A stretch of 64,000 nt of DNA from ECT2AJA-044 sp965658225. Its GTDB lineage: Bacteria > Bacteroidota > Bacteroidia > Flavobacteriales > ECT2AJA-044. A program made the translations under genes and the position numbers. The notes under the pieces are model-generated. The model was not told the DNA's origin, made no database searches, and saw only the letters and a list, made by a program, of their open reading frames with translations. Positions within the stretch are counted from its first letter, which is position 1; each line of letters begins with the position of its first letter. The stretch lies in contig CBFHRK010000004.1 of assembly GCA_965658225.1 (NCBI GenBank), positions 25,442 through 89,441 of the forward strand, read 5' to 3'. Below, one piece after another: positions 23,536 to 32,942 of this stretch.

Positions 23536-25951
23536 TTTGTGTAGTGACCGCATTCGAGCTGATGTCGAGCAATATGTGCTCGGCCAGTTCGGTTGCGGCT
23601 TTTTTAACTTCTTTCGTCAGATGATTCTCCTTCACTAAGTGGAAGATAAAATCTTGCAGCTTATTAATCTCCGGATGTATTCCAATACGTTCTAAAAGAA
23701 CGAGGTACTGATGGGTTCCTTTTAGCCAAGCCTCGCGTTTAGTATCTTCATTCACCTTATCAATTCGAGCCACCAATCGGTTCGTCGCCAAATAATTTAA
23801 GCGATCGTAATCAAGATAAGTATTCACATGCCATTTCTCAATGCTTTGTACATACTGCTCTAATCGAGTAAAATTTAAAGGCTTCAATTCGTCCAAAAAG
23901 ATTTCTTCCAGCTTATGCTCAAATACGGTTTCTAAATTGCGCTGAAGAATTTTTGGTACGCCTAAATGCCCGCTATTCATAAGGTTCAGCAAGCTGTAAC
24001 TCGAATCGTATATTTTCTCATACGATGCCATCGCGCGCTCTTCATGCTCACCAATAACCCGCTGAAGTAATCGCATTTGCTGATCTTTAAATAAATCGAA
24101 ATACGAGAAACTCTTTTCTTGAAAGTTCTTCTTAATGATATCTATGCACTCCGATAAATTTCCGCTGTCAAAAGCTACCGCAGCTTTTTGAGCAATGGTT
24201 TCAAAATCTTCTGGACTCAAGGTATTGCTCGTGCTTCCGATTAAGTGGTGATTCCCCAAATACAAAATCGCAAAACTGAATTTCTTTTGACTTAAGGTCA
24301 CGCGCGAGCGAACTCTGGTAAAACCCGAAGCGAAAATGTACGTTCCCATTGTTCTACGATGCTGCCAGTCGCTGGTGCAATCGTAATTCAGTACGGTAAT
24401 CTCTTTATTATCGTCTTCAAAGAGCGAATCTACGGCATAGTGCATTCCTACTTGAGTCAAGGTAAGCGCCTTTGGAGCGACATCGTTTACGTAAATGTCT
24501 CTTCCGTTTCCCTGCGACGGAATGTTGCTTAATGCGGTTTCTAAATTGCTTAAAAACGCCTCTGTTAGCTTTCCTTTTTGAACACTTTCTGCCAGCTGAA
24601 TTCCCCGTGCCGCGTATTGCAAAATTTGAACGGTTTCAATCCCCGAAATATCATTGAAAAACCAGCCACAGCTCGTGTACATATACAGAGCATGTCGCTG
24701 CATTTCGAGCAATCGGTTAAAACGAGTGATTTGAATTCTGCTCAACTTTGTACGGGTATGCTTCGCTACAAATTGCTTTAAATCGTCCGGGTTCCTCCTG
24801 AAAATAACCTCGATGTACTTATTCCGCAATTCCCACGGATTGTCGCAGTATTCGGCCATTTCCCTTTCAAAGACTTCCGAAAACGCATCTCTTAAATCGT
24901 CCAGTGCCTTTCTCAAGCCAACCCGCCATTCTTGATTCCATGTTCCAGGTCCGCCCGTATGGCAACCGCAGTTGCTTCTCCATCGCTCAATTCCATGAGC
25001 ACAGCTCCAGCTCGAATCTTCAATGATTTCCGCTTCGTAGGTAGGTGGGTGAAGAGCCAAATACTGGCTGTAATTTGTGAGTTTGGCCTTTCCCGATTCT
25101 TCGATATGCCGCATACAATAGGCCAAAGCCATATCGCCCCTGCGATGATGGTGCCCGTAGCTTTCTCCGTCCGTTGCAATATGAATGAGCTGCGGGTCGT
25201 CGATTTCCGCGTCGTAACCGGAAAGCAATTCTTCAGCAAAATAACGACCATCGTTCAAGTAGCCCTCAAAGGCGACCCCTTTACTTCTTTCCCCGTCGTA
25301 AAAAAATAGGCTAATCTCTTTGCCTGACGGCAAGACAACCCTGTACGGCCGTCTCGAATCGATACCGTTAATCCACTCTTGATCGCCAATTCGCCGGAAC
25401 CTTTTCGCTTGGTAGGGTGACAGTACGGTGTATTTAATTCCATGTTCAGCCAATACCTCAAGGGTTTCGGTATCAACAGCCGTTTCGGCCAACCACATGC
25501 CCTCTGCTTTTCTTCCGAAACGCTTTTCGAAATCATAAAGGCCCCAAAGTACCTGGGTTTCTTTATCGCGCCGTGAGGCGAGTGGCATTATAATGTGATT
25601 GTACACCTGCGCCATGGCCGAACCGTGACCGTCATACAACTTCATGGAAAGGCGGTCGGCCTCCAAGATTCCCTGGTAAGTGCGCGTTGCTTTTTGCTCG
25701 AGCCACGATAAAAGGGTGGGGCCAAAGTTGAAGCTCATGCGCGCGTAATTGTTGACGATATCAACAATTTTGCCTTCTGAGTTGAGAATCCGACTGGTTG
25801 TGTTCGGACTGTAGCACTCTCTTAAAATGCGCTCGTTCCAATCGTGATAGGGTGCGGCTGATTCTTGAATTTCAATTTCATCGAGCCAGGCATTTTCGCG
25901 AGGCGGTTGATAAAAATGCCCGTGAATACATACGTAAGGAAGCGTTTTCAT
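23519..25951 (-). CDS. GH57 glycoside hydrolase with DUF3536
   Basis: 810 residues from the ATG at 25951, two bases past the glgB stop; the frame could open 27 codons earlier but that would lie inside glgB. The start MKTLPYVCIHGHFYQPPREN has the GH57 HGHFYQPPRE motif. The nucleophile region is MWLAETAVDTETL and the acid/base region IATDGESYGHHHRRGD, both intact. The long C-terminal part (about 330-800) is the helical DUF3536. GH57 enzymes include 4-alpha-glucanotransferases, amylopullulanases and branching enzymes; which activity this subgroup has is unclear. Position at the end of the glgE operon points to trimming or rearranging alpha-glucan in the cytoplasm; no signal peptide is seen. Confidence 0.88.
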   Translation of the reverse strand: MKTLPYVCIHGHFYQPPRENAWLDEIEIQESAAPYHDWNERILRECYSPNTTSRILNSEGKIVDIVNNYARMSFNFGPTLLSWLEQKATRTYQGILEADRLSMKLYDGHGSAMAQVYNHIIMPLASRRDKETQVLWGLYDFEKRFGRKAEGMWLAETAVDTETLEVLAEHGIKYTVLSPYQAKRFRRIGDQEWINGIDSRRPYRVVLPSGKEISLFFYDGERSKGVAFEGYLNDGRYFAEELLSGYDAEIDDPQLIHIATDGESYGHHHRRGDMALAYCMRHIEESGKAKLTNYSQYLALHPPTYEAEIIEDSSWSCAHGIERWRSNCGCHTGGPGTWNQEWRVGLRKALDDLRDAFSEVFEREMAEYCDNPWELRNKYIEVIFRRNPDDLKQFVAKHTRTKLSRIQITRFNRLLEMQRHALYMYTSCGWFFNDISGIETVQILQYAARGIQLAESVQKGKLTEAFLSNLETALSNIPSQGNGRDIYVNDVAPKALTLTQVGMHYAVDSLFEDDNKEITVLNYDCTSDWQHRRTMGTYIFASGFTRVRSRVTLSQKKFSFAILYLGNHHLIGSTSNTLSPEDFETIAQKAAVAFDSGNLSECIDIIKKNFQEKSFSYFDLFKDQQMRLLQRVIGEHEERAMASYEKIYDSSYSLLNLMNSGHLGVPKILQRNLETVFEHKLEEIFLDELKPLNFTRLEQYVQSIEKWHVNTYLDYDRLNYLATNRLVARIDKVNEDTKREAWLKGTHQYLVLLERIGIHPEINKLQDFIFHLVKENHLTKEVKKAATELAEHILLDISSNAVTTQKEEWA

Positions 25952-25953
25952 GC

Positions 25954-27864
25954 TTATGCTTTTCTTTTCTTGAGGAAGGTTACTCCCAATGGAGGTAAAT
26001 TCAACTCGAGTGAATGTTCTTGGCCTTGCCAAGCTATTTTGTTCGTTTTAATGGGTTTCGCATTAATAAACCCGCTCCCATTAAAGGCTTTGTCGTCTGT
26101 ACTTAAAAGTTCTTCCCAGGTACCCGAAGAAGGAATTCCAATACGGAAGTTCTCGCGGGCTACCGGAGTAAAATTGGCAACTACAACCAAGGTGTCTTTT
26201 TGCTTCTCTCCAAAACGGGCGAAAATTAGCGTGCCGTTTTCATTATCGCTGTAATCGATCCAGTGGAATCCAGAAACGTCGTACCCTTTTTCGTAAAGTG
26301 CCGGTTCCGAAGTGTAGAGTTCATTCAGTGCTTTTATGACGGCGAGCTGGCCTTTATGCCCATCGTATTGCAATAGGTCCCAGCGCAGTTGTTCGTCGTG
26401 TTTCCATTCAAAGGGTTGGGCAATTTCATTTCCCATAAACGAAAGTTTGCTTCCGGGATGAGCAATCATATATCCGAAGAGCAAGCGCAAATGTGCAAAG
26501 CGCTGCCACTCATCGCCAGGCATCCTACTCAAAAGAGATCCTTTACCGTGTACAACCTCGTCGTGGGATAAAGGCAGCATGAAATTCTCAGTGAAGGCGT
26601 AGGTCAAACTAAAGCTAATTTCGTTGTGGTGATACTGTCGGTAGAAAGGGTCTTTGGCGAAGTACTCAAGCGTATCGTTCATCCAGCCCATCATCCATTT
26701 CTTCCCGAATCCGAGTCCGCCCAAAAAGGTAGGGCGCGATACCCCCGGAAAACTAGTGCTTTCTTCGGCTACGATTTCAACACCAGGGAATTCGCCATAC
26801 ACGGCTTCATTCATCGATTTCATGAAGTGAATGGCTTCGAGGTTTTCGCGTCCTCCATGTTCGTTGGGAATCCACTCGCCGGCTTTTCGAGAATAGTCGA
26901 GATAGAGCATTGAAGCAACAGCATCCACGCGCAATCCATCTGCATGAAATTCTTCGAGCCAGTAACGCGCGTTGCTAATTAGGAATGCGCGAACTTCATT
27001 TCTGCCGTAATTGAAAATGTAGGAGTTCCAGTCCGGGTGAAACCCTTTCCGGGGGTCTTCGTGTTCGTAGAGAGCGGTTCCATCGAATCGATAGATTCCG
27101 TGGGCATCGTTCGGGTAATGCGAGGGTACCCAATCGAGTAGTACTCCTATGCCTTCGGCATGAAAAGCATCGATCAGTTTTTTGAGGTCGTCCGGTGTTC
27201 CAAATCGCGCCGTAGGCGCAAAGTAACCGGTAATTTGATAGCCCCATGAACCGAAAAACGGATGTTCCATAATCGGCATGAACTCTACGTGGGTATAGCC
27301 AAGATCTTTCACGTAGGGCACCAATTCATCGATCATTTCGATATAGGTTAAAAACCGCCCTTCTTCCTTGCGGCGCCACGATCCGAGGTGCACCTCGTAC
27401 ACGCTCATTGGGGACTTTAAGGCGTCTCGTTTGGCGCGATTAAGCAACCAGTTTTTATCGTTCCATTCGTAACTCGATGTGTGAACGATGCTCGCCGTTT
27501 TTGGTGGCTCTTCCCACAAGCGAGCATAGGGATCGCCTTTTTCAATTTGCTCATCCGATTGGGTACGAATAAGGTATTTGTACCCCGCGCCATCGCGAAC
27601 ACCGGGTATAAAGCCTTCCCAAATTCCGGAACTATCCCAGCGTACAAAGAGCGGATGCTGATCGTAGGTCCACCCATTGAAATCGCCAATTACGCTTACC
27701 TCTTTTGCATTGGGAGCCCAAACGGCAAAGTAAACACCTGCCTCACCTTCTACTTCGATGGTTCTGCTCCCCATTTTTTGATGGAGGGCATAGTGCGTTC
27801 CTTCTCGGAACGATTGAATATCGCCTTCGTTAAAAAGGCTGTGATGTTTTGAAGAACCCACCAT
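25954..27864 (-). CDS. glgB: 1,4-alpha-glucan branching enzyme
   Basis: 636-residue GH13 enzyme that cuts an alpha-1,4 chain and reattaches it by an alpha-1,6 bond. An N-terminal CBM48 domain (YFAVWAPNAKEVSVIGDFNG) is followed by the catalytic barrel: GVLLDWVPSHYPND, GLRVDAVASMLYLDYSR (nucleophile Asp), VEIVAEESTSFPGVSRP (acid/base Glu) and LPLSHDEVVHGKGSLLSRMP (third Asp). The C-terminal all-beta domain closes it. It lacks the extra N-terminal N1 domain of enterobacterial GlgB, giving the shorter length. It sits two bases from the GH57 gene and one base from the maltokinase gene, so it is clearly within the operon. Confidence 0.96.
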   Translation of the reverse strand: MVGSSKHHSLFNEGDIQSFREGTHYALHQKMGSRTIEVEGEAGVYFAVWAPNAKEVSVIGDFNGWTYDQHPLFVRWDSSGIWEGFIPGVRDGAGYKYLIRTQSDEQIEKGDPYARLWEEPPKTASIVHTSSYEWNDKNWLLNRAKRDALKSPMSVYEVHLGSWRRKEEGRFLTYIEMIDELVPYVKDLGYTHVEFMPIMEHPFFGSWGYQITGYFAPTARFGTPDDLKKLIDAFHAEGIGVLLDWVPSHYPNDAHGIYRFDGTALYEHEDPRKGFHPDWNSYIFNYGRNEVRAFLISNARYWLEEFHADGLRVDAVASMLYLDYSRKAGEWIPNEHGGRENLEAIHFMKSMNEAVYGEFPGVEIVAEESTSFPGVSRPTFLGGLGFGKKWMMGWMNDTLEYFAKDPFYRQYHHNEISFSLTYAFTENFMLPLSHDEVVHGKGSLLSRMPGDEWQRFAHLRLLFGYMIAHPGSKLSFMGNEIAQPFEWKHDEQLRWDLLQYDGHKGQLAVIKALNELYTSEPALYEKGYDVSGFHWIDYSDNENGTLIFARFGEKQKDTLVVVANFTPVARENFRIGIPSSGTWEELLSTDDKAFNGSGFINAKPIKTNKIAWQGQEHSLELNLPPLGVTFLKKRKA

Positions 27865-27865
27865 G

Positions 27866-29479
27866 TTAGTCGTTGTTTAATATTTGCATGATTCCCTTTA
27901 GCGGAATCACCACCCAATTCGGGCGCGAATTGAGTTCATAGCCCAATTCATAAATCGCTTTTTCTAGAATATGATAGCGCAACAGGAAATCAATTTCTTG
28001 GTAGTATCCGATGTCAATGCCTGAATCAAAAGCTTTTTGCACATAGGCATCTAAGAACACGGCTACCACAGCCCGGTAATAGCGCCCTCCGGCCTCAAAA
28101 AGCTCTTCTTCAGAATACTGCTGGCTCGCCGATCTATTGAATAGCGTGGCAAAAACAGCGTAGTGAAACGACCGGAAGAGTCCGGCCACATCCTTAATGG
28201 GTGGCTGTTTTACTTTTCGGTCGCGAATAGTGCTTTCGGGCTCCCCTTCAAAATCGAGAATATAAAAATCGTCGTCGCTGAAAAGAATCTGGCCGAGGTG
28301 ATAATCCCCGTGGATTCGAATACGTTGGCTGTTCAGTGAATCGTGATCGAAGTTGAGGAGAATGTCTTTAATTTTCTCTTTGTTATCGAAGAAAATTCGG
28401 GCCCATTCGGCGGCCTGACCATTCAATTGATCGTAGGTGTTTTCGAGCAGAGAAATCCGGTTATCAAATTGATACATCAAACGATTGAGCAACCAAACAC
28501 GGTAATCTTCCGTGAAATTTGTGGGTACAAAAGCGTGGTGTATTTTCTCATTGAAAAGGGCCGCATGCATTTCGGCGGTGCGTCGTGCCAAAACCTGAAG
28601 GCGCGTCAATGTTTCAATTCCAATTAAATCCAACAGCACTAGTGGCAATTGGTCCGGTGCGCATCGTTTGTACAGATCCACTTTAGGGATCTCAGTAATT
28701 TTGAGCTTTCTACGCTCGATGTTATCAAAATAGCGCTCGGTCTGGAGCAGCATGTACTCCCAAGCGGTGCCGTTGTTCACTATTTTTTCCTGCATCAAGC
28801 CGAGGGAAATATCGTATTTGCCGCGTCGCGCCCATGTGATGCTTCCCATGAAGGTAGGGCTATTTTTATAGCCCGCCCGTTCAGAAAGGTGGTGCGTTAT
28901 TTCGTGATCTGGATTTCGGTCTCTAAAGAGCTTCCGATAAATTTTTAAAAAGTACTGGTCGTTATAAACTACGGTTGTATTGCTCTGTTCAGCGTCTAAT
29001 AGAACCGATTGGGGCTCTAATTTCTTCAGCTTTCGTCCTTTCTGAAAAACGATGGTACCCTCAATAAAAGGAAGGTTTTGATTCTGAAGCATCGAATGCA
29101 TGAGCGAGTTTCTGAAATCCTCTGTTGCCAAGGCATCTACAATGTGGGCTACTTTTCCTTTGACTGTTACGGATGCCAGCACCCATTTATCTTCTGTTTC
29201 GGATCGATTGCTGACAAGGGCTATGGGCAAGAAATAGTTTTCAGAATAGGCCGTCTGAAAAAAAACCTCCACAAAAAGCATGTGTGCAGTTTTGTTTCCA
29301 TAGCGATAAGGATCGTGCGCATAAAAAGACCGGCTTTTCACCTGTGACGTCTTTGCTCCGTACCAACGGCAATGAACCATATATTCGGGCAAGATCTCTT
29401 CAAGCAAGTAGTTCTTGAAGTCCGTGTCGTTCAGCGCGTCGGCCCAAGGAGTTTTTAATGCGTAGCTCGAATTTTTCAT
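27866..29479 (-). CDS. mak: Maltokinase (Mak/Pep2 family)
   Basis: 537 residues from the ATG at 29479, which overlaps the glgE stop by four bases (ATGA); the frame to 29509 only adds glgE-overlapping codons. Maltokinase phosphorylates maltose to maltose-1-phosphate, the donor for GlgE. The N-terminal cap (ILPEYMVHCRWYGAKTSQVK) and a kinase core with IHGDYHLGQILFSDDDFYIL and DFEGEPE carry the catalytic and metal-binding aspartates. In actinobacteria the enzyme is often fused or paired with trehalose synthase; here it is a free protein and no trehalose synthase is nearby. Maltose would have to come from elsewhere. Confidence 0.9.
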   Translation of the reverse strand: MKNSSYALKTPWADALNDTDFKNYLLEEILPEYMVHCRWYGAKTSQVKSRSFYAHDPYRYGNKTAHMLFVEVFFQTAYSENYFLPIALVSNRSETEDKWVLASVTVKGKVAHIVDALATEDFRNSLMHSMLQNQNLPFIEGTIVFQKGRKLKKLEPQSVLLDAEQSNTTVVYNDQYFLKIYRKLFRDRNPDHEITHHLSERAGYKNSPTFMGSITWARRGKYDISLGLMQEKIVNNGTAWEYMLLQTERYFDNIERRKLKITEIPKVDLYKRCAPDQLPLVLLDLIGIETLTRLQVLARRTAEMHAALFNEKIHHAFVPTNFTEDYRVWLLNRLMYQFDNRISLLENTYDQLNGQAAEWARIFFDNKEKIKDILLNFDHDSLNSQRIRIHGDYHLGQILFSDDDFYILDFEGEPESTIRDRKVKQPPIKDVAGLFRSFHYAVFATLFNRSASQQYSEEELFEAGGRYYRAVVAVFLDAYVQKAFDSGIDIGYYQEIDFLLRYHILEKAIYELGYELNSRPNWVVIPLKGIMQILNND

Positions 29480-31419
29480 GAATGCAAATGGAAAAGGTGG
29501 AAGGGCCATTCGGGCCTCAGTTCAACGTAATTCCATTCCTCATTCCAGCGATAGCCATTACCCGTGATTAAATCGTCGGCAACTAAATCAATGGACCCTT
29601 TGGTTAATCCGAGCAAGTTGAGCGGCAACTGAACCCAACCCGTTTGCGTCGCATATGGATCTAAATTGACAACCATTAGCATGTTGTCATTTCCGGAAGC
29701 ATCCTGCTTGAAGTATGCGAAAATATGCTCGTTTTCAATGGCGCAAACACGCGTCATTAACGTTTGTTGCAAGGCTGGGTGTTTATGTCGAATAGCGTTC
29801 ACCCTTTTAATTAAGTGCGTCAACCGGTTTTCGAGATTCCAATCCCAGTGTTTCGCTTCGAACTTCTCTGAATCGAGGTACTCTTCACGACCGGGAAGTG
29901 CTTCGTGCACCATTTGTTCAAAAACAGGACCATACATGCCGTAATTACCAGAGCCCGTTGCGGCCAAAAAGAACCTTGTTAGATGCGCGTGCTCACTTCC
30001 TCCTTGCAAGAGGTAGGGATTAATATCGGGTGTATTCGGCCAAAAATTAGGACGGAAGTACTCTTTCCCGGGCCCTTGTGTGAGTTCTTTAAAATAAGTG
30101 CTCAACTCGTGCTTGGTATTGCGCCAAGTGAAATACGAATAGGACTGAGTAAAGCCCTGTTTCGCGAGTTGGTGCATTACTTTGGGTCGCGAAAAAGCTT
30201 CCGACAAGAATAAAAAATCGGGGTACTTTTCGTGCACTTTATCAATGAGCCAGCCCCAAAATTGATACGGTTTGGTATGCGGATTATCGACGCGAAATAT
30301 GCGCACTCCGCGTTCGGCCCAAAATAAGGCGATGCTCAATAATTCGTTCCACAAATTTTCCCAGTCGCTTGTTTCAAAGTCGATGGGTAAAATGTCTTGG
30401 TATTTTTTGGGCGGATTCTCAGCATATTGAACCGTACCATCGCTCCGCCATTTGAACCATTCCGGATGTTCTTTCACGTACGGATGATCCGGTGCACATT
30501 GCAGGGCAAAATCCATGGCCAATTCAACCCCGTTCTTTTTACATTCCTTCATCAGGAAGTCGAAATCGGCCAGTGTTCCCAATTCGGGATGTATGGCTTT
30601 ATGTCCACCATATTGGCTTCCAATGGCCCACGGGCTTCCTACTTCGCCCTCACGGGCAGATGGGTTATTGTTCTTCCCTTTTCTGTTCAACTCCCCTACC
30701 GGGTGAATAGGTGGAACATAAAGCACATCGAAGCCCATATCTGAAATTCGCGGGAGCAGGGCAGCGGTGTCGCGCAGGGTTCCGGTTCGGGCAGGATCGG
30801 GGCTCGTACTTCTGGGGAACACTTCGTACCACGTGCTAAAATTCGCCTTCGGTCGGTCGACCCATACTCGATATTCTTGTTCGGTGCGCGTTTCGAAGTC
30901 TTTGAGCGGATAAGCTCGAAGGATTTGTTCAAGTTTCTTTCCTTGAATTTTCTTTTTGAGCGCGACTGTTAACTTTCCGGCCGTGAGGCCGCTCATTACA
31001 TCGTTTAGCCAAACTTGCTCTTTTTCAGAGGCCTTTTTCGCCGTATTCTTCAATATGGCGACGCCATCGAGGAGCTCCACCGACACCTCAACTTCCGCGT
31101 CTATTTTCTTTCGCAAGCCCTGCAACCAATAAAGCGGTTGATCGATCCAAGCCCCGATCGCAAAGGAATAAAAGCCAATTTTTTTGAGCGGTATCTCCGC
31201 TTTCCAGCGATCATTGCCCGCTTCTACTAATGGAACCGATTGCGCCTGTTTGTCGTCGGCATGCCGAAAATAAACGCAGCCATTTACCGTATCATGACCA
31301 TCGGCAACTAAATCGACGGCTACGTGTAAGAGATCATTTTGAACCCTTTTTGCATAGTATTTTCCATCGGATACTACCGGTTCAATATTTTCAATAATAA
31401 CTCGGCTTTGGCCTTGCAT
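29476..31419 (-). CDS. glgE: Alpha-1,4-glucan:maltose-1-phosphate maltosyltransferase
   Basis: 647-residue GH13_3 enzyme that adds maltosyl units from maltose-1-phosphate to a growing glucan. The N-terminal DUF3416 domain (about 1-190, IIENIEPVVSDGKYYAKRV) is followed by a barrel with FSTWYEVFPRSTSPDPARTG, ELAMDFALQCAPDHPYVKEH, GVRIFRVDNPHTKPYQFWGW (nucleophile Asp) and DFLFLSEAFSRPKVM (acid/base Glu). Length is normal. First gene of the operon glgE - mak - glgB - GH57, all within a few bases of each other. Residues 148-157 include a GLTAGK stretch encoded by one of the GC-rich hairpins (30977-30991). Confidence 0.95.
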   Translation of the reverse strand: MQGQSRVIIENIEPVVSDGKYYAKRVQNDLLHVAVDLVADGHDTVNGCVYFRHADDKQAQSVPLVEAGNDRWKAEIPLKKIGFYSFAIGAWIDQPLYWLQGLRKKIDAEVEVSVELLDGVAILKNTAKKASEKEQVWLNDVMSGLTAGKLTVALKKKIQGKKLEQILRAYPLKDFETRTEQEYRVWVDRPKANFSTWYEVFPRSTSPDPARTGTLRDTAALLPRISDMGFDVLYVPPIHPVGELNRKGKNNNPSAREGEVGSPWAIGSQYGGHKAIHPELGTLADFDFLMKECKKNGVELAMDFALQCAPDHPYVKEHPEWFKWRSDGTVQYAENPPKKYQDILPIDFETSDWENLWNELLSIALFWAERGVRIFRVDNPHTKPYQFWGWLIDKVHEKYPDFLFLSEAFSRPKVMHQLAKQGFTQSYSYFTWRNTKHELSTYFKELTQGPGKEYFRPNFWPNTPDINPYLLQGGSEHAHLTRFFLAATGSGNYGMYGPVFEQMVHEALPGREEYLDSEKFEAKHWDWNLENRLTHLIKRVNAIRHKHPALQQTLMTRVCAIENEHIFAYFKQDASGNDNMLMVVNLDPYATQTGWVQLPLNLLGLTKGSIDLVADDLITGNGYRWNEEWNYVELRPEWPFHLFHLHS

Positions 31420-31485
31420 GGAGCATTAATTGTATTTCGGAAACTAAGTAACAAAAAAAGGCGAAGTTGGCGGAATTTTCCGCGC

Positions 31486-32109
31486 TTACTTTACTTCGTA
31501 GCTCGTCCACTTTTCAATACGGGCAATGAGGTCGTTATAGTGAAACGGTTTACTTAAGTAATCATCCATTCCCGCAGCGAGGAATCGATCGCGGTCCTCC
31601 TTCATAGCGTTGGCCGTTAAGGCAATAATAACGGGCGACTTACCTCCAAAGTGTTCTTTAATTTCTTTCGTAGCTTCGATTCCATCTTTTCGCGGCATGT
31701 TAATGTCCATCAAAATAAGATCGTCTTCTTTGGCGGTAGCTTTTTCTACGGCAATAACCCCATCTTCAGCCCAATCGGCATCGAGGCCGACACGGGCTAA
31801 TTGGAACTTCAAAAGTTCTCTGTTAACTGGGTTATCCTCTGCAACGAGTACGTTAATGCTTCCATCAAAAACTGGGAGTTCAGCTGGTTTTACCGCAATA
31901 TTCTCTCCCCGAAGGCTTTCTAAAAAAGTACTGTATTTCCAGGGTTTTCCGTGAACGACGTATCGGCTCAATCCCGGATAAAAATAGCGACTCGAAACAT
32001 CTTCTAAATGCTGGTTAATTAGCGTAGAATCGGAATGAAAAACGACTTTCAGCTTTTCAACACCCAAGGTATCAATGAGTCGAATTTGCTGATACGCTCC
32101 CCGTATTTC
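31486..32109 (-). CDS. Hybrid sensor kinase, C-terminal part with receiver domain (cut by gap)
   Basis: The readable C-terminal part has a short sensor-like stretch (GAYQQIRLIDTLGVEKLKVV), then SRYFYPG, then an abrupt change to SRYVVHGKPWKYSTFLESL, which looks like the end of a first, degenerate receiver domain. A full receiver domain follows (NVLVAEDNPVNRELLKFQL, phospho-acceptor LILMDINMPRKDG, ALTAN, LSKPF). HisKA and HATPase domains, expected between sensor and receivers, are missing. Either they were lost in the collapse around the assembly gap at 32110-32206, or the gene has an in-frame deletion like that at 20020-20644. The stop lies 66 bases upstream of glgE on the same strand. Confidence 0.7.
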   Translation of the reverse strand, partial: EIRGAYQQIRLIDTLGVEKLKVVFHSDSTLINQHLEDVSSRYFYPGLSRYVVHGKPWKYSTFLESLRGENIAVKPAELPVFDGSINVLVAEDNPVNRELLKFQLARVGLDADWAEDGVIAVEKATAKEDDLILMDINMPRKDGIEATKEIKEHFGGKSPVIIALTANAMKEDRDRFLAAGMDDYLSKPFHYNDLIARIEKWTSYEVK

Positions 32110-32206
32110 NNNNNNNNNNNNNNNNNNNNNNNNNNNNNNNNNNNNNNNNNNNNNNNNNNNNNNNNNNNNNNNNNNNNNNNNNNNNNNNNNNNNNNNNNNN
32201 NNNNNN
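32110..32206. other. Assembly gap (97 N)
   Basis: Run of N within a hybrid-kinase gene; its real length is unknown. Protein translations through it are not meaningful. Confidence 0.95.
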
Positions 32207-32441
32207 TAGATTTAAAAAAGGCCAGGTCGCGATAAGCCTCAATCATTTCGTTTTTCAAAAACGTTTCTAGTACTTCAATCCGTTTCTCTGCATCTGTTAA
32301 AAGGCTTCGGTAGTAGTTATCGCGAAACTGGCGGTAGTTGTTATAGGTTAGCGCTCCCACCAACAAAGAGGTGAAAATCAAAAGGGCCCAGAAGTAGGGC
32401 CACAGTGATCTCTTGTGAATTTTATCGTTGGTTACCCTCAT
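32207..32441 (-). CDS. Sensor kinase N-terminal part (cut by gap)
   Basis: Start MRVTNDKIHKRSLWPYFWAL with one membrane helix (about 13-32) and an extracytoplasmic start (YNNYRQFRDNYYRSLLTDAE, then RIEVLETFLKNEM). This is the N-terminus of the same gene whose receiver domain lies at 31486-32109. The helix-rich region after the membrane segment is typical of a Cache-like or double-helix sensor. The ligand is unknown. Confidence 0.75.
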
Positions 32442-32452
32442 TCTGAAACGGC

Positions 32453-32483
32453 TTGATAGGCAGCAATAGTCTTAGTATCTTTG
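32453..32483 (+). promoter_or_regulatory. Bacteroidota promoter of the metal operon
   Basis: TTG (32453-32455), 20 bases, then TATCTTTG (32476-32483), a full match to the Bacteroidota consensus TTG...TAnnTTTG. The first gene starts 12 bases downstream. It overlaps nothing and faces away from the kinase gene. Confidence 0.8.
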
Positions 32484-32495
32484 CGTTTCTAAGTT

Positions 32496-32891
32496 ATGAA
32501 AAAGGCGCTCTTCATCCTATATACATTCTACTACCTGCTCCTCTCGATTGGGATACATGGTACGGCGCACGAATGTATGGGTCGTTTGACGGAAATTGCT
32601 TGGGGGCACGAGCCCCTCTCGTGCGTTTGCGATGCCTTCTTGAACGACGAGCATGAAGATGTCGATTGCTGCGACGATAATGAAGTCGAAATTTGGTTGC
32701 AGGAAGAGCAGTTGGCTCAAAAGAATCAGCACTCTTTTGAAGTAGGCGCTTTCGCCCTCCCGGGCGGATTTACACCTTTGTTCATCGCAGCAATTGAGGT
32801 TGAGCGCGAATTTCCCATCGGGCCGAAGGCCCTGAAACCACCTAATGAACGGCTTTACTTAGCCCATTGCTCGCTTCAGTTTTATGCCTAA
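32496..32891 (+). CDS. HYC_CC_PP family protein
   Basis: 131 residues with a membrane leader (ALFILYTFYYLLLSIG). It shows the three features naming the family: an H-x-C motif (AHECMG), a double cysteine (DVDCCDDNE) and a late PP (LKPPNERL). These proteins are small, extracytoplasmic and sit next to heavy-metal genes in Bacteroidota, so metal binding through the cysteines and histidines is likely, though not shown. The C-terminal HCSLQFYA is also typical. It is followed by an HMA-domain protein and a TonB receptor on the same strand, probably one operon from the promoter at 32453. Confidence 0.82.
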   Translation: MKKALFILYTFYYLLLSIGIHGTAHECMGRLTEIAWGHEPLSCVCDAFLNDEHEDVDCCDDNEVEIWLQEEQLAQKNQHSFEVGAFALPGGFTPLFIAAIEVEREFPIGPKALKPPNERLYLAHCSLQFYA

Positions 32892-32942
32892 TCTGTTTCA
32901 CTTTTCGGAATTCAGATTATAAATTACAAAGCATAAAATACC

